Shown: in pieces, positions 24,641 to 33,568 of the stretch | Layout of the letters: every line of letters begins with the position of its first letter | How positions within the stretch are numbered: the first letter of the stretch is position 1 | From: Mesorhizobium tamadayense | Lineage (GTDB): Bacteria > Pseudomonadota > Alphaproteobacteria > Rhizobiales > Rhizobiaceae | NCBI RefSeq assembly: GCF_003863365.1 | Contig: NZ_RQXT01000040.1 | Span: forward strand, 1 to 64,000 | Direction of reading: 5' to 3' | DNA: 64,000 nucleotides | The notes under the pieces: generated by a model | Database searches by the model: none | What the model was told of the DNA's origin: nothing | The model's input: only the letters and a program-made list of their open reading frames with translations | Program-made: the position numbers and the translations under genes

Positions 24641-24940
24641 CTACTCGATAACCTGTATCACTCTGCGTGTGCCCGGGTCGACAAGAACCGTGTGGTCGTT
24701 GACGATAGTATATCTGTACTGAACGTCCGGTACCGTCTGCAATTCGACGGTGTCAGGCACCGTCGAGCCGACGCCAAGCTCCAGCCCCAGCACATTGACC
24801 GAGGCGATCGGGTGCTTGTGGACGTACTCCTTGACGACTGTCTGCTGCTCAGGGGTGACGATGATCTCGTCCGCAGCCGCGAAGCCGATGCCGGCCACCA
24901 GAGCTAGGCCGGCGACAGCAGGAATAAGGGTGGTTTTCAT
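24641..24940 (-). CDS. DUF1236 periplasmic protein
   Basis: The 99-residue protein has a signal peptide (about 1-22, ending AAA) and a full DUF1236 domain: VVKEYVHKHPIASVNV, GSTVPDTVELQTVPD, then NDHTVLVDPGTRRVIQVIE. The family is rhizobial and of unknown function; the domain pairs a short helix with a beta-hairpin. Closest relative in the window is the product at 26060. Confidence 0.85.
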   Translation of the reverse strand: MKTTLIPAVAGLALVAGIGFAAADEIIVTPEQQTVVKEYVHKHPIASVNVLGLELGVGSTVPDTVELQTVPDVQYRYTIVNDHTVLVDPGTRRVIQVIE

Positions 24941-25155
24941 CGTAAATCTCCTGTTGCGTTGGCGAGCTCCGCAGTGCCTCCGCGAAGAGCGGAAACATCG
25001 GCGTATCGAAAATAGGAGCTCCCGGAACAAACGCGTGCGCAACGCTCTTGTTCCGACAGCAGACGCTAATCGATCCTGCGCGCGGAATCGACGGGAACTG
25101 TTGCGGCGGCTTTCGCATTATTTGCATTGCACGATTTGACAAGCTGAAGGCCGCC

Positions 25156-25494
25156 ATGAGTGGAGGTCTCGTCAGAAGCGACATGCCCCTTCGCCGCCCG
25201 GTTGCGATCGCCGTCGGCGCCGGTTTCAAGCGTGAGATCGCTTCGTTGGCCGCGATGGAGAATTTCCTCATGGAATGGCCGCCGGCAATGCGCGGCGAGT
25301 GCTATGTCGCGGCGGTGCAGGCCTGCGAGGCGGCGCGAACCGGAGAGATGAAACTCGCGGAAACACGGCAGGCTTTCCTGTCATTCGCAGAGAAAGCCGG
25401 CATCTTGTGGACCGGCATCGATCCGGTGACGGCGCTGCGCGAAGCCAAGATCAGGCGCGTCAGGGCCAGGCGCGAGAACCGGCCGCGGCCGTGA
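25156..25494 (+). CDS. DUF982 protein, 112 aa
   Basis: Start 25156 (MSGGLVRSD) gives a DUF982 domain: FLMEWPPAMRGECYVAAVQA and AETRQAFLSFAEKAGIL. The tail is basic. A TTGACA lies about 20 nt upstream of the start. DUF982 genes are numerous in Rhizobiales and their function is unknown. Confidence 0.7.
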   Translation: MSGGLVRSDMPLRRPVAIAVGAGFKREIASLAAMENFLMEWPPAMRGECYVAAVQACEAARTGEMKLAETRQAFLSFAEKAGILWTGIDPVTALREAKIRRVRARRENRPRP

Positions 25495-25617
25495 GAAAGA
25501 TCGGCAGGCGTCGGATCCCAGAGTTTGCGGCACCGATGTGGCTCGCGCGCAACGGCGCGCGCTGCCGTCCACGCGCTGGACGGCAGCCGGTCGATATCGA
25601 ATGGCGGGGAAGCTGCG

Positions 25618-25839
25618 TCAGTTAGGCGACGTTTCGCTGAGCGCCTCGGTGACGAAGGATGCGGCGATCAGGTCGTCCGCATCGATGCGTAGGGAGCCAT
25701 CGCCGCCCCCCATGATGGCCGCGACCTTCTGGAAGGTCTTCATCTCGTGTTCGGTGATCCGGGCGTCCCGCATCCTGGCTTTCAGATCGGCGACACGCAT
25801 CCCGAGCGAGCGGGATGTTCCGATTTCTCGATTCGACAT
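25618..25839 (-). CDS. Small hypothetical protein, 73 aa
   Basis: GGAGGAGG precedes the ATG at 25839. The product is polar and helical (MRVADLKARMRDARITEHEM), followed by GGGDGSLRIDADDLIAASF. No signal or membrane segment. The longer upstream frame is rejected because it lacks a ribosome site. Confidence 0.6.
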   Translation of the reverse strand: MSNREIGTSRSLGMRVADLKARMRDARITEHEMKTFQKVAAIMGGGDGSLRIDADDLIAASFVTEALSETSPN

Positions 25840-26059
25840 GTTGGTCAGTCCTCCTCCCCCAGCCCATGCCTGTTTGCCGCCGCCCGAATCCGCATCCTGC
25901 CAATGGCTTATGTTGCTTATGAGGCACCGCGAACCCAGAGGCGGCAACGCGTACCCGGACGGAAGGTTCCGTTAGCGTATAGTAACGAAATAATACTTGC
26001 TCATGGCCCGCCGCCGAGCCGGGCGACGGGACCATTCGGTTAGCGGAATTGCCAGACGG

Positions 26060-26359
26060 TTACTGCAGCACCTTCACGATCTTGCGGGTGCCGGGGTCGA
26101 CGATGACCGTCTGGTTGTCGACGACGACGTAGCGGTATTTGACGTTCGGCACTTCGTGCAGCTCGACCGTGTCGGGAAGGGTGCTGCCTATGCTGAGCTC
26201 AACGCCGGGAATCTTCACCGAGGCCAGCGGCTGCTTGTGCACATACTCCTTGATGACGGTTTCCTGCTCGGGCTCGATGACAACGTCCTGCGCGGCCACG
26301 GCCCCAGCACCGGCCAAAAGCAGAAGGGCCGCGGCGGCTGTGGTGATGTGCATCTTCAT
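26060..26359 (-). CDS. DUF1236 periplasmic protein, second copy
   Basis: The 99-residue paralog of the 24641 product has the same length: a signal peptide (about 1-22) then VIKEYVHKQPLASVKI, GSTLPDTVELHEVPN and VDPGTRKIVKVLQ. It is divergent from the repeat-rich DUF1236 gene, with a 223-bp spacer, so shared regulation is likely. Confidence 0.85.
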   Translation of the reverse strand: MKMHITTAAAALLLLAGAGAVAAQDVVIEPEQETVIKEYVHKQPLASVKIPGVELSIGSTLPDTVELHEVPNVKYRYVVVDNQTVIVDPGTRKIVKVLQ

Positions 26360-26582
26360 GGTCGTTTCCTTTCGTGGGTGACGTGAGTAGTTCTACGCTG
26401 CGCCTGCGATCTCCACAGCAATCGGCACTGGCCAAACGCCGACAGCCAAGCCTTGTTCCTGCAAAATTGCCGTCGGCATTTTCACAAAACGTAACCCGGG
26501 CTTGCGGGGCAAAAATTCGGAACAATGTTTTTCACCTCGGGTTTACGGGAACGAAGGGACCGACTTTCCGAGGAGAAACCAG

Positions 26583-27470
26583 ATGAAACATCTTCTGATC
26601 ACAAGCATGATCGCGCTCGGCGTCGGTTGCGGCGCCGCGATGGCCCAGACCGAGTCCGCGCAGCCGAGCGGCGGCGACAACTGTGTTGCCGGCCAGGCCG
26701 ACTGCCAGAAGGGCGGCAAGGCAGGCGAGCGGGCCCAGGGCAAGATGAAGTCGCAGACCGAGCAGAATGCCCAGGGCAAGGCCGGCGCCAGCACCGAGGA
26801 GCAGGCGCAGGGTAAGGCCAAGATGAAGACCACCGAGCAGGCTCAGGGTCAGGCCGGCACCAGCACCGAGGAACAGGCGCAGGGCAAGGCCAAGATGAAG
26901 ACCACCGAGCAGGCTCAGGGTCAGGCCGGCACCGAGGAACAGGTGCAGGGCAAGGCTAAGTGCCCGACTGGTATGACCAACTGCCCGAAGGGTTCCAAGA
27001 TGAACGAACAGGCCCAGGGCAAGACCAAGATGAAGACCACTGAGCAGAATGCCCAGAGCAAGACCGGCACCAGCACTGAGCAGAACGCCCAGGGCACCAC
27101 TAAAATGCAGACCCAGCAGAATGCCCAGGGCAAGACCGGTAAGACTACCGAGCAGAATGCCCAGGGCAACACCAACGTGCAGACCGACCAGGACAAGACG
27201 GCCTCGATCAACAACGTGACTGTCGAGCAGAAGACGCAGATCACGCAGATCATCCACGAGACCAACGTGCAGCCGGTTCGCGATGTCAGCTTCAACATCT
27301 CGATCGGCGTCGAGGTGCCGCGGCACAAGATCCGCCTGCATCGACTGCCGCACCGCATCGTCGAGATCGTCCCGGCCTACGAAGGTTACTTGTATTTCGT
27401 GCTGGCCGACGGACGCATCGTCATCGTCGATCCGGACAGCTACGAGATCGTGGTGATCCTGGAGGCCTGA
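26583..27470 (+). CDS. DUF1236 protein with long Gln/Gly/Lys repeats
   Basis: The 295-residue protein has a signal peptide (about 1-22, ending AMA), then ~180 residues of imperfect repeats built on TEQ(N)AQGKxKMKT, and a C-terminal DUF1236 domain (NVQPVRDVSFNISIGVEVPR to IVDPDSYEIVVILEA). The repeats include near-identical blocks at DNA level, so the copy number may vary. The composition suggests a disordered periplasmic or cell-wall-associated linker. GAGGAG precedes the start. Confidence 0.8.
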   Translation: MKHLLITSMIALGVGCGAAMAQTESAQPSGGDNCVAGQADCQKGGKAGERAQGKMKSQTEQNAQGKAGASTEEQAQGKAKMKTTEQAQGQAGTSTEEQAQGKAKMKTTEQAQGQAGTEEQVQGKAKCPTGMTNCPKGSKMNEQAQGKTKMKTTEQNAQSKTGTSTEQNAQGTTKMQTQQNAQGKTGKTTEQNAQGNTNVQTDQDKTASINNVTVEQKTQITQIIHETNVQPVRDVSFNISIGVEVPRHKIRLHRLPHRIVEIVPAYEGYLYFVLADGRIVIVDPDSYEIVVILEA

Positions 27471-27479
27471 TCCCGGACC

Positions 27480-27585
27480 CTAAAGCATGTCACGTGAAAA
27501 AGGATTCACGCGACCTGCTTTAGGTCTTCGATTTTAAGCATGTCTTTGTCCCGAAACCGCTGCACACTTTCGGGAGACATGCTTT
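27480..27585. repeat. RIME-like mosaic repeat, copy 3
   Basis: CTAAAGCATGTCACGTGAA faces TTCACGCGACCTGCTTTAG across AAAGGA, followed by GCATGTCTTTGTCCCGAAA and AGACATGCTTTA. It is about 90 percent like copy 1 at 8543 by eye. Confidence 0.8.
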
Positions 27586-27603
27586 ATCGCGAAGAAAAAA
27601 AGT

Positions 27604-27636
27604 CCGCCGTGCCGCAAGGCTCGGCGGCCTCTTTTT
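27604..27636 (+). terminator. Rho-independent terminator
   Basis: CCGCCGTGCC and GGCTCGGCGG pair with one mismatch over a GCAA loop and are followed by CCTCTTTTT. It would end transcripts from the repeat-rich DUF1236 gene. Confidence 0.65.
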
Positions 27637-27949
27637 GCCTCGGGCGAAATGCACGGGAGCCCGGGTCATGAAACCCACCACCTTCGGGCGCGCGCCTTGC
27701 AGGCGCCGTGGTCCAAATCGTTGATCAATGCGATGACGGGAACCGATCGGTCCCGGCATGGTTTCTCAAGCGGTAGCCAGGGGGCCGCAGGTCCGTACGG
27801 CATCGGCCGAAAGGCCCATAAGATGGAGGCTCCCTTGCAGTATTGTTCAGTCTTGCGATCCCACCGGAAAAGGTGCAAGGGTCGGGGCGGGTAGACAAAT
27901 GGGCGAGATCGCCGATGATCGCATGCGGTCGCGGCGCTCGGTTGGGCAA
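27637..27949. other. Intergenic, upstream of the ExoX-like gene
   Basis: No supported gene. In-frame Met codons at 27758, 27899 and 27923 could extend the ExoX-like product, but the extra residues are basic and unlike the family. Confidence 0.4.
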
Positions 27950-28246
27950 ATGTATTTTCCGCAGTTTCTTGTGGGAATGACGGCAACGCTCCTGGTGGTT
28001 CTCGGTTGGACTTACGCATCCACCGGGTCGGTTTGGGAGTCGCTGGGCTGGACATTCCTGGCGGGCGTGGCGTTGCAAGCGGGCTACTTCGTGGCCGTGT
28101 TATGGCTTGTGCACGGTGAGACCCGCGTGACGGACGAGGCCAAAGCCGGCACCACATCGGCGCCGGCCGAGCTGCCCGGTCCGTTCGAGCGCGACGGCAT
28201 CATCCACGCGCTGCTTGCGCGGCTGTTCCCGACACTGATGCCGTAA
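27950..28246 (+). CDS. ExoX/SyrA-like exopolysaccharide repressor
   Basis: The 98-residue product begins MYFPQFLVGMTATLLVVLGW and has two membrane helices (about residues 6-24 and 33-55) then a charged tail. The opening and helix layout match the SyrA/ExoX family of small inner-membrane proteins that repress exopolysaccharide synthesis post-translationally. No exopolysaccharide synthesis gene adjoins, though a GH16 glycanase with its exporter lies 22 kb away. Confidence 0.65.
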   Translation: MYFPQFLVGMTATLLVVLGWTYASTGSVWESLGWTFLAGVALQAGYFVAVLWLVHGETRVTDEAKAGTTSAPAELPGPFERDGIIHALLARLFPTLMP

Positions 28247-28279
28247 AGCAGTTCCGGTATCCGGCGGAAGCCTCCCCAA

Positions 28280-28461
28280 CGTCGTCATCCTTGGGCGTAG
28301 CGACGCGAAGCGGAGCGAAGACCCAAGGATCCATGCCGTGACCCCGACCGAAGAATGCAGCGGAGCAGAATTCTGCGCCGTTGCAACGCCTTGAGGTTAC
28401 GGCATGGATCCTGGGGTCTGCGCCGCGTCGCTTCGCTCCTTGCTCCGCCCCAGGATTGACG
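28280..28461. repeat. ~185-bp element, copy 1
   Basis: It starts CGTCATCCTTGGGCG and ends with an imperfect inverse (CGCCCCAGGATTGACGG). Internal inverted blocks are GGATCCATGCCGTGAC and ACGGCATGGATCC. Copy 2 is at 30910-31098. It fills the gene-free gap of 309 bp here. Confidence 0.75.
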
Positions 28462-28555
28462 GAAGAGGCGTTTTGGCCAATCTCCAACGCGTGCGATCGG
28501 TTAGAGCAATTTAGCGCGCCGCACTGAAACAGGGCGACGCGCTTGCCGTGCGGGG

Positions 28556-28963
28556 TCAACGCGCCGGAGCGGCCGTGGCCGAGCGCACCGTCTCCGAAGA
28601 CGAGAAGACGACGAAGCCAAAGATCAGCACCGCGGCGGCGACGATCAGCGAGCCGATCGCCACGACCGGCTCGATCTCCGGATGGCCTGCCGCCAGCATC
28701 CAGTAGAGCGCCGGCAGCATGATCACGATGCCGACCGTATAGAGACCGTAATGGATCACGGCGATGCGGCGCTCGGCCTTGGCCGGATTGAGCGCATAGT
28801 AGCCGCCGAAGATCGCGCTGGTGACCCAGCCGAGAAGGTTGATGTGGGCATGCGCCGGGAAGGCGCCGTGGTCGCCCGAAATCGCCATCTGCAGCCCGGC
28901 CGCAACGCCCAGGATGAGAAAGACGATGGCCGTCTTGAAGAAAAGCTCCGAAACCCGTGGCAT
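28556..28963 (-). CDS. Small heme-copper-oxidase-like membrane protein
   Basis: The 135-residue protein has four predicted helices and the motif FPAHAHINLLGWVTSAIFGG (about residues 35-54). The histidine pattern recalls helices of NnrS and cytochrome oxidase subunit I, so heme or metal binding is possible. GGGAGAA precedes the start. No oxidase gene is adjacent; the function is unknown. Confidence 0.65.
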   Translation of the reverse strand: MPRVSELFFKTAIVFLILGVAAGLQMAISGDHGAFPAHAHINLLGWVTSAIFGGYYALNPAKAERRIAVIHYGLYTVGIVIMLPALYWMLAAGHPEIEPVVAIGSLIVAAAVLIFGFVVFSSSETVRSATAAPAR

Positions 28964-29235
28964 GTTGTTGTTCTCCCAATGCCCTTGTTACCCGACTCTG
29001 CTAAGCCTACACGAAACAAGGCATATTAGCCATGACGCTATTGAGGCTCCAACAAGGCGCGACCGCATATCAAAAGATATCGCATGCCCCTTTGCAACGA
29101 ATTATATCGTAATACGACGTTTCTGAAAAACCCTTGAGTGGCAGCCAGGGAGGCGCAGCTTTTGCCGATCGGCCGGCCATCGTTTGAACCCGTTGGTGAA
29201 AGCGCCTATGCTTGACGGACAGCACAGGAGGCTTC

Positions 29236-29430
29236 ATGCCCAAGCTGACAAACGCCGCCGATATGGCCAGGTCCATCGGCGTTGACCCTGACGCGTTTCG
29301 GCAAGCATTGCGGAGCGCGAAATTCCCCTGGCACAAACGCGATAACGATTGGATCGTGGAGCTTGACAGCCCGGAGCATTCGTCAATGCGAACCGTGCTG
29401 GTAACGCTCCTGAGACGAAAGAAGGCCTAG
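29236..29430 (+). CDS. Small hypothetical protein, 64 aa
   Basis: AGGAGG lies 5 nt before ATG 29236. The product reads like a short helix-turn-helix (AADMARSIGVDPDAFRQALR) and then a two-strand wing (FPWHKRDNDWIVE) with a basic end, so DNA binding is a reasonable guess. Isolated gene. Confidence 0.6.
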   Translation: MPKLTNAADMARSIGVDPDAFRQALRSAKFPWHKRDNDWIVELDSPEHSSMRTVLVTLLRRKKA

Positions 29431-29526
29431 AACTGGCGGCAAGCGCCACACGCGCGGATTGCCATCCCGTCCAAACAAAATGCCGCCGAGCGGATGCCCG
29501 GCGGCAGGGCAGTCCACCCTCTCGCC

Positions 29527-30321
29527 TTACGGCGTGGACGTCGCCGCGGCGGCCTGGTCGATCTTGTCGGCCAGCACGCCCTTGGCCCAGTCCGTCACCT
29601 CCTGATCGACCGGCTTGTTGGCCATGTCCTGCAGGGCGGCGTCGAGCGAGGCGTCATCGGGAGCGACAGCGGCGTCTGCCGCGGCCTGGGCATCCGCGAC
29701 TGCCTGGGTGTCTCCGGTGATCGTCGTGTTCTGGGCGTCGATCTGCGACTGAACGTCGGCGATCTGCGCGTCGAGAGCCGCCTGCTGTTCGGGCGTGAAG
29801 CCGGTTGTGTCAGTCGCATTGAGGTCGGCGAGCTGCGTAGTGAGGCCGGCGAGCGTGGCCTGGTCGGCGGCCAGCTGGGCGTTCGCCGCGTCGAGCTTGG
29901 CCTGCGCGTTCTGGGCTGCGGCCGCCTGCGTCACATAGGCCTGGATGGAGGCGAACTTCTTGCTCTTGGAGTTCATGTAGGCGTTGATGTTTCGCTGCAG
30001 CGAGTTCAGCCGACCGAGCTTGGCATGGATGTTCTTTTCCTTAGGCGTCGCGGCCGCGACCGTGTCATCCGTGGTTTCGTCGGTCGTGTCGTCCGCCTTG
30101 GCCACCTGGCCTTTAGCCGACGCCGACTTGCCGTGCGAGGCGCCGCCGTTGCCCTTGCCGCCGCCATTGCCGCCACCGTTGCCGCCGCCATTGCCGTTGC
30201 CGCCGCCATGGCTGCCGCCATTGCCGTGGCCGCCGCCATTGCCGCCGGCATCGGCAAGTGCTGGAGCAGCCGCGAGCGCCAGAATGGCAAGTGAAGCCAG
30301 AAGTGTCTTTCGGATCGTCAT
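29527..30321 (-). CDS. Secreted Gly/Asn-rich coiled-coil protein
   Basis: The 264-residue protein has a signal peptide (about 1-24, ending ALADA), a Gly/Asn/His-rich repeat (about 25-65, GGGNGNGGGNGGGNGGG), a Thr/Asp linker, and an Ala/Gln-rich helical region (about 100-245) that should form coiled coils. The start is at 30321, where the signal peptide begins; the frame runs further upstream without support. A surface or matrix role is possible. Unknown family. Confidence 0.7.
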   Translation of the reverse strand: MTIRKTLLASLAILALAAAPALADAGGNGGGHGNGGSHGGGNGNGGGNGGGNGGGKGNGGASHGKSASAKGQVAKADDTTDETTDDTVAAATPKEKNIHAKLGRLNSLQRNINAYMNSKSKKFASIQAYVTQAAAAQNAQAKLDAANAQLAADQATLAGLTTQLADLNATDTTGFTPEQQAALDAQIADVQSQIDAQNTTITGDTQAVADAQAAADAAVAPDDASLDAALQDMANKPVDQEVTDWAKGVLADKIDQAAAATSTP

Positions 30322-31204
30322 CGTGTTTCTCCGCAGGTGAATCGCCATCACTGCCCAACCGCTAAGCCGCGTCTTATGAGAATTTCCTAATGGCTTGGAG
30401 TAACTTTTAGACAAATACCGTCGCGGCAAGGGAGCAAACCGGGCATACCGCTGCGGTTTTGGCCGAAATCTCGCATTAACTTATTGAAATCATTTCATAA
30501 ATAAAAGGGCTAAGCCCGGGCCCGCCCTCTGGAACAATGAAGGCCCATGCCTCATCGGACCATGGGCCCAGCGCCGTGCGGCCTGCGAGGCCGAAGGGAC
30601 TCAGATCCTTGTTTATGCATTGGTTTTTGCAAAGAACTGAGCCGCTTTTGGGCGTCGAGCATGGGAGCCGTCAGCTTCTGGCCGATCGAGCGCACAAACG
30701 GTTTGTCTTCAGGCAATCCCGGACGAACACCAATATATACTTTTATATATCTTTCTTGGGACTGCTCTTTGCCTTACGCAACGCCGGACGGAAAACCGCT
30801 CCGCACTTTTCCTGGAAATGCTCTGGTTCCCTAGCACAGAAATTTTGACCGGTCGGCTATGCTTGCGTTGGCAGACCGCATGCCTTGGTGATTGGCCGAA
30901 AGGCCCAACCCGTCGTCATCCTTGGGCGGAGCGGGAAGCGAAGCGTACCGCGTAGACCCAAGGATCCATGCCGTGACTTCAGAGCGCCGCTGCGATGCAG
31001 AATTCTGCCCCCGCTGCACCCTTCGGTCGAGATCACGGCATGGCATCCTAGGGTCTGCGCGCGTCGCTTCGCTCCTGCTTCGCCCTGGGATGACGAGGTT
31101 GGAGAGGCTTCAGCCTGCGCTTGCGATGATTTCACGAAAAAAGAGCGGTGAAAATCTTGCCCGCCGACAAGCCTGCAACCTGTCAAAATCCCTGTGTCGA
31201 GGAA
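30322..31204. repeat. Repeat-rich intergenic region
   Basis: It holds an AT-rich promoter-like stretch upstream of the Gly-rich gene (about 30360-30510), a diverged mosaic repeat (about 30605-30660), a short mosaic copy (about 30774-30826, CCGCTCCGCACTTTTCCTGG) and copy 2 of the ~185-bp element (30910-31098). No supported gene. Confidence 0.65.
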
Positions 31205-31615
31205 CTAGCTGCCGACCAGCGGCACCGTCACCGTCGTCGAATAATTGATCGGGAAATCGCTGAAGTAGGGAAAGGCGATGACGAAGGCGTAGCTGGCGTT
31301 GACATGCGCCATCTTGAAGCCGCCGCTCGACGGATCGGTGGTGATGGTGACGCTGACGTTCTGCAGGCCAAGCGCCTGCAGCTTCTGCGTCGCGATCGCC
31401 TGGATCTGGGACTGGGTCAGCGTGTTGTTGAGCTGCAGGGAGCGCGCGGACGCCTCGAGCGCGTAGCGCACGCTGGACTCGCTGTTCATCGACCAGCCGA
31501 AGGCGAAGATGCCGAACAGGAGCATGATCAGGAAAGGCGCGATCAGCGCGAATTCAATCGCGGCTCCGCCCGAGGCACTGCCGGCGAAAGCCCGAGGTCC
31601 TTGTTTAGCGAACAC
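31205..31615 (-). CDS. TadE-family pilus assembly protein
   Basis: The GTG start at 31615 overlaps the end of the upstream TadE-like gene by 11 nt. The 136-residue product has a short basic N-terminus, the TadE pseudopilin helix ([20 protein letters not shown]) and a periplasmic beta domain. It is the third of three coupled minor-pilin genes on this strand. The rest of a tad secretion system is not in the window. Confidence 0.8.
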   Translation of the reverse strand: MFAKQGPRAFAGSASGGAAIEFALIAPFLIMLLFGIFAFGWSMNSESSVRYALEASARSLQLNNTLTQSQIQAIATQKLQALGLQNVSVTITTDPSSGGFKMAHVNASYAFVIAFPYFSDFPINYSTTVTVPLVGS

Positions 31616-32045
31616 GGACCACCTGCTGATGGCCGAGGGCGCTGTTATGCGGGAAGACGCCGAAGGTGAAGGGCGGAACCCAGGTGCCCGACGCCTGGAC
31701 CTGAACGTAGATCGAAGGCAGCTTCGGACCAGCGCATATGTCCGTCGAAGTGACCATGGTCGTCCCGCACTTGTAGCTGCGGGTAACCACGATCGCCGCA
31801 TCGGAAGGTTTCTTTTCCCAACTCGCCACCGCCGCGGCCTGGACGGCGCTGTCGTCGGTGGCGCCGGCCAGCAGCAAGTTTGCCGCCGTCTTCACGCCCG
31901 CCCGCATCGCCATCGAGCTGGTGACATAGGACCAGCCATCAGCGATGCCGAAGAGAGCGGTGCACAGTATCGGCAGCACCAGCGCGAATTCCACCGCGGC
32001 GGCGCCGGAGCGGTTCTTGCGGAAGCGGATCACGAATGGGCTCAT
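31605..32045 (-). CDS. TadE-like pseudopilin
   Basis: The 146-residue product has an N-terminal cytoplasmic tail, then [20 protein letters not shown], the TadE-type pseudopilin helix with its conserved Glu. The periplasmic part has two Cys (KCGTT, DICAG) that could form a disulfide. It lies 4 bp from the TadG-like gene upstream. Confidence 0.85.
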   Translation of the reverse strand: MSPFVIRFRKNRSGAAAVEFALVLPILCTALFGIADGWSYVTSSMAMRAGVKTAANLLLAGATDDSAVQAAAVASWEKKPSDAAIVVTRSYKCGTTMVTSTDICAGPKLPSIYVQVQASGTWVPPFTFGVFPHNSALGHQQVVRVR

Positions 32046-32049
32046 GCCG

Positions 32050-33288
32050 CTACTCGACGATCCGCACGGCTTGGGCAGCCGGAATATTCTTCATCCCAAG
32101 GCTGGTGCAGTCCTGCTTGATGGTCGTACTGCCGGACCACTGGATCGTGTCCGCGAGGACCTGCGTGCAGCCGCCGGTCCCCGAGAAGTTGCCGAGATAG
32201 CTGACCTGCTGCTTGGGGAAATAGATGGCGCCGGTCAAAAGCGAGTCCGCGGTGCCGTTGAAGGTGCTCTGCGCGCTGGTGCCGGTCCTGTCGCCGTAGA
32301 ACAGCACGCCGGAATAGGTGCCCGAGGTCTGCGCACTCAGCGTCACCGTGGCATTGCCGTTCATGCTGACGGTGTTGCTGCCGGCCATGAAGATGGTCAC
32401 GCCGGTTCCTGAAACGACCGCGCCTGCGTTGATCTTCAAATTGCCCTGGACGACATAGACGCCGGGAGAAAGCGTGACATTGCCCTTGAGGTCCATGCCG
32501 TTGCAGTAGGTGCCGGCCTGGAGTGTTTGCGACGTTTTGCTGCCGTTGACTTTCGAGCACTGGCTCGAGGCCGCGGGCGACGGCAGGTCGGCGTAAGGAT
32601 CAGCCGCCGGCAGGGCCTGGGTGATCGGTGCCTTGCAGACCATCGTGGGTGTGGTGCCAAGCGAAACGCCACCAACCGCTATCAGGCAGTCAGTCTGGAG
32701 GGTCGCCGAGCCCTGCACCTTGATGGCATCGTTGGCGTTCGAATTCGCGTTGATGACGCAGCCGATCTGCTTGAGGCTGGTGTTGCCGGAAATGCTCACC
32801 GCCTGCGCGGCCGACAGATTGAACGCCGTGTTGCAGGCATAGGCGCCATCGGTGATGAGCGCCACCGCCCGCGCCTGCTCGGGCACCTTGGTCTGCGTGA
32901 AGATCGAGGTGAACATCCGGTCCAGGTTCTGGTTGAGGATCACCTCGACCGCCTTGTTGGCCACGTTCGGCCCCGAGGTGGGCGGCGTGTGGACAACGAT
33001 GGTGCCAGTGCCAAGCCCATTCTCGGTCGCCGACTGGGTAGCGGCCGTGGTGATCGCCGCCGTATCGGATCCCGCGATCTTCTCCAGCGCGCCGGCATAG
33101 GCGGCGGCGTCAGCCGTCGCCTGCAGCTTCAGGCTCGAATAATACCAGTAGGACGTCTCGACGCCGAGCCCCGCGCCGCCGACGACAATGGGCAAGGCGA
33201 GCGCGAAGATGATGGCGACATTGCCGCCCTCGCCGCTTCGCAGGCGACGAGAGACGAATTGTCCGAAAATTCGACCGAATAAGGCCAT
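32050..33288 (-). CDS. TadG-like Flp pilus assembly protein
   Basis: The 412-residue product starts at 33288 (MALFGRIFG). The N-terminal helix GGNVAIIFALALPIVVGGAG is of the TadG type. The large periplasmic domain ends in beta-helix-like repeats (NVTLSPGVYVVQGNLKINAG) with several Cys. It heads the operon with two TadE genes. Its C-terminal part resembles the divergent gene at 33569. Confidence 0.85.
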   Translation of the reverse strand: MALFGRIFGQFVSRRLRSGEGGNVAIIFALALPIVVGGAGLGVETSYWYYSSLKLQATADAAAYAGALEKIAGSDTAAITTAATQSATENGLGTGTIVVHTPPTSGPNVANKAVEVILNQNLDRMFTSIFTQTKVPEQARAVALITDGAYACNTAFNLSAAQAVSISGNTSLKQIGCVINANSNANDAIKVQGSATLQTDCLIAVGGVSLGTTPTMVCKAPITQALPAADPYADLPSPAASSQCSKVNGSKTSQTLQAGTYCNGMDLKGNVTLSPGVYVVQGNLKINAGAVVSGTGVTIFMAGSNTVSMNGNATVTLSAQTSGTYSGVLFYGDRTGTSAQSTFNGTADSLLTGAIYFPKQQVSYLGNFSGTGGCTQVLADTIQWSGSTTIKQDCTSLGMKNIPAAQAVRIVE

Positions 33289-33568
33289 GGCGGAGCGTAC
33301 CCAAGCTATCCCAGCCGTCACGTTCAGCACCCGCCGATAAACGAATGGATAATTTTTTCGCTCGACTTGCGATTTTCGGACCCCAGAAAGCGCTTTCGCA
33401 CCTCCTGCGGTGACCGAGCTAAGACTTAAGGCCCAATACTCATCAGACTTAAGGCGCAATCTGCGGAGAAGCCTGCCATTTTAGCATTTGCTGCATTTTA
33501 TCTTTTTCGGAAATCGGTCGTAGAGACGGCTGCGGTATTTCTCTGCCATTTCCGGCGAGGGTGCTGCT

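Noticed and set aside
26720-27190. Regular DNA repeats as a possible CRISPR array
   Set aside because: The repeats are in frame within an open reading frame, have no unique spacers and encode a repetitive protein.
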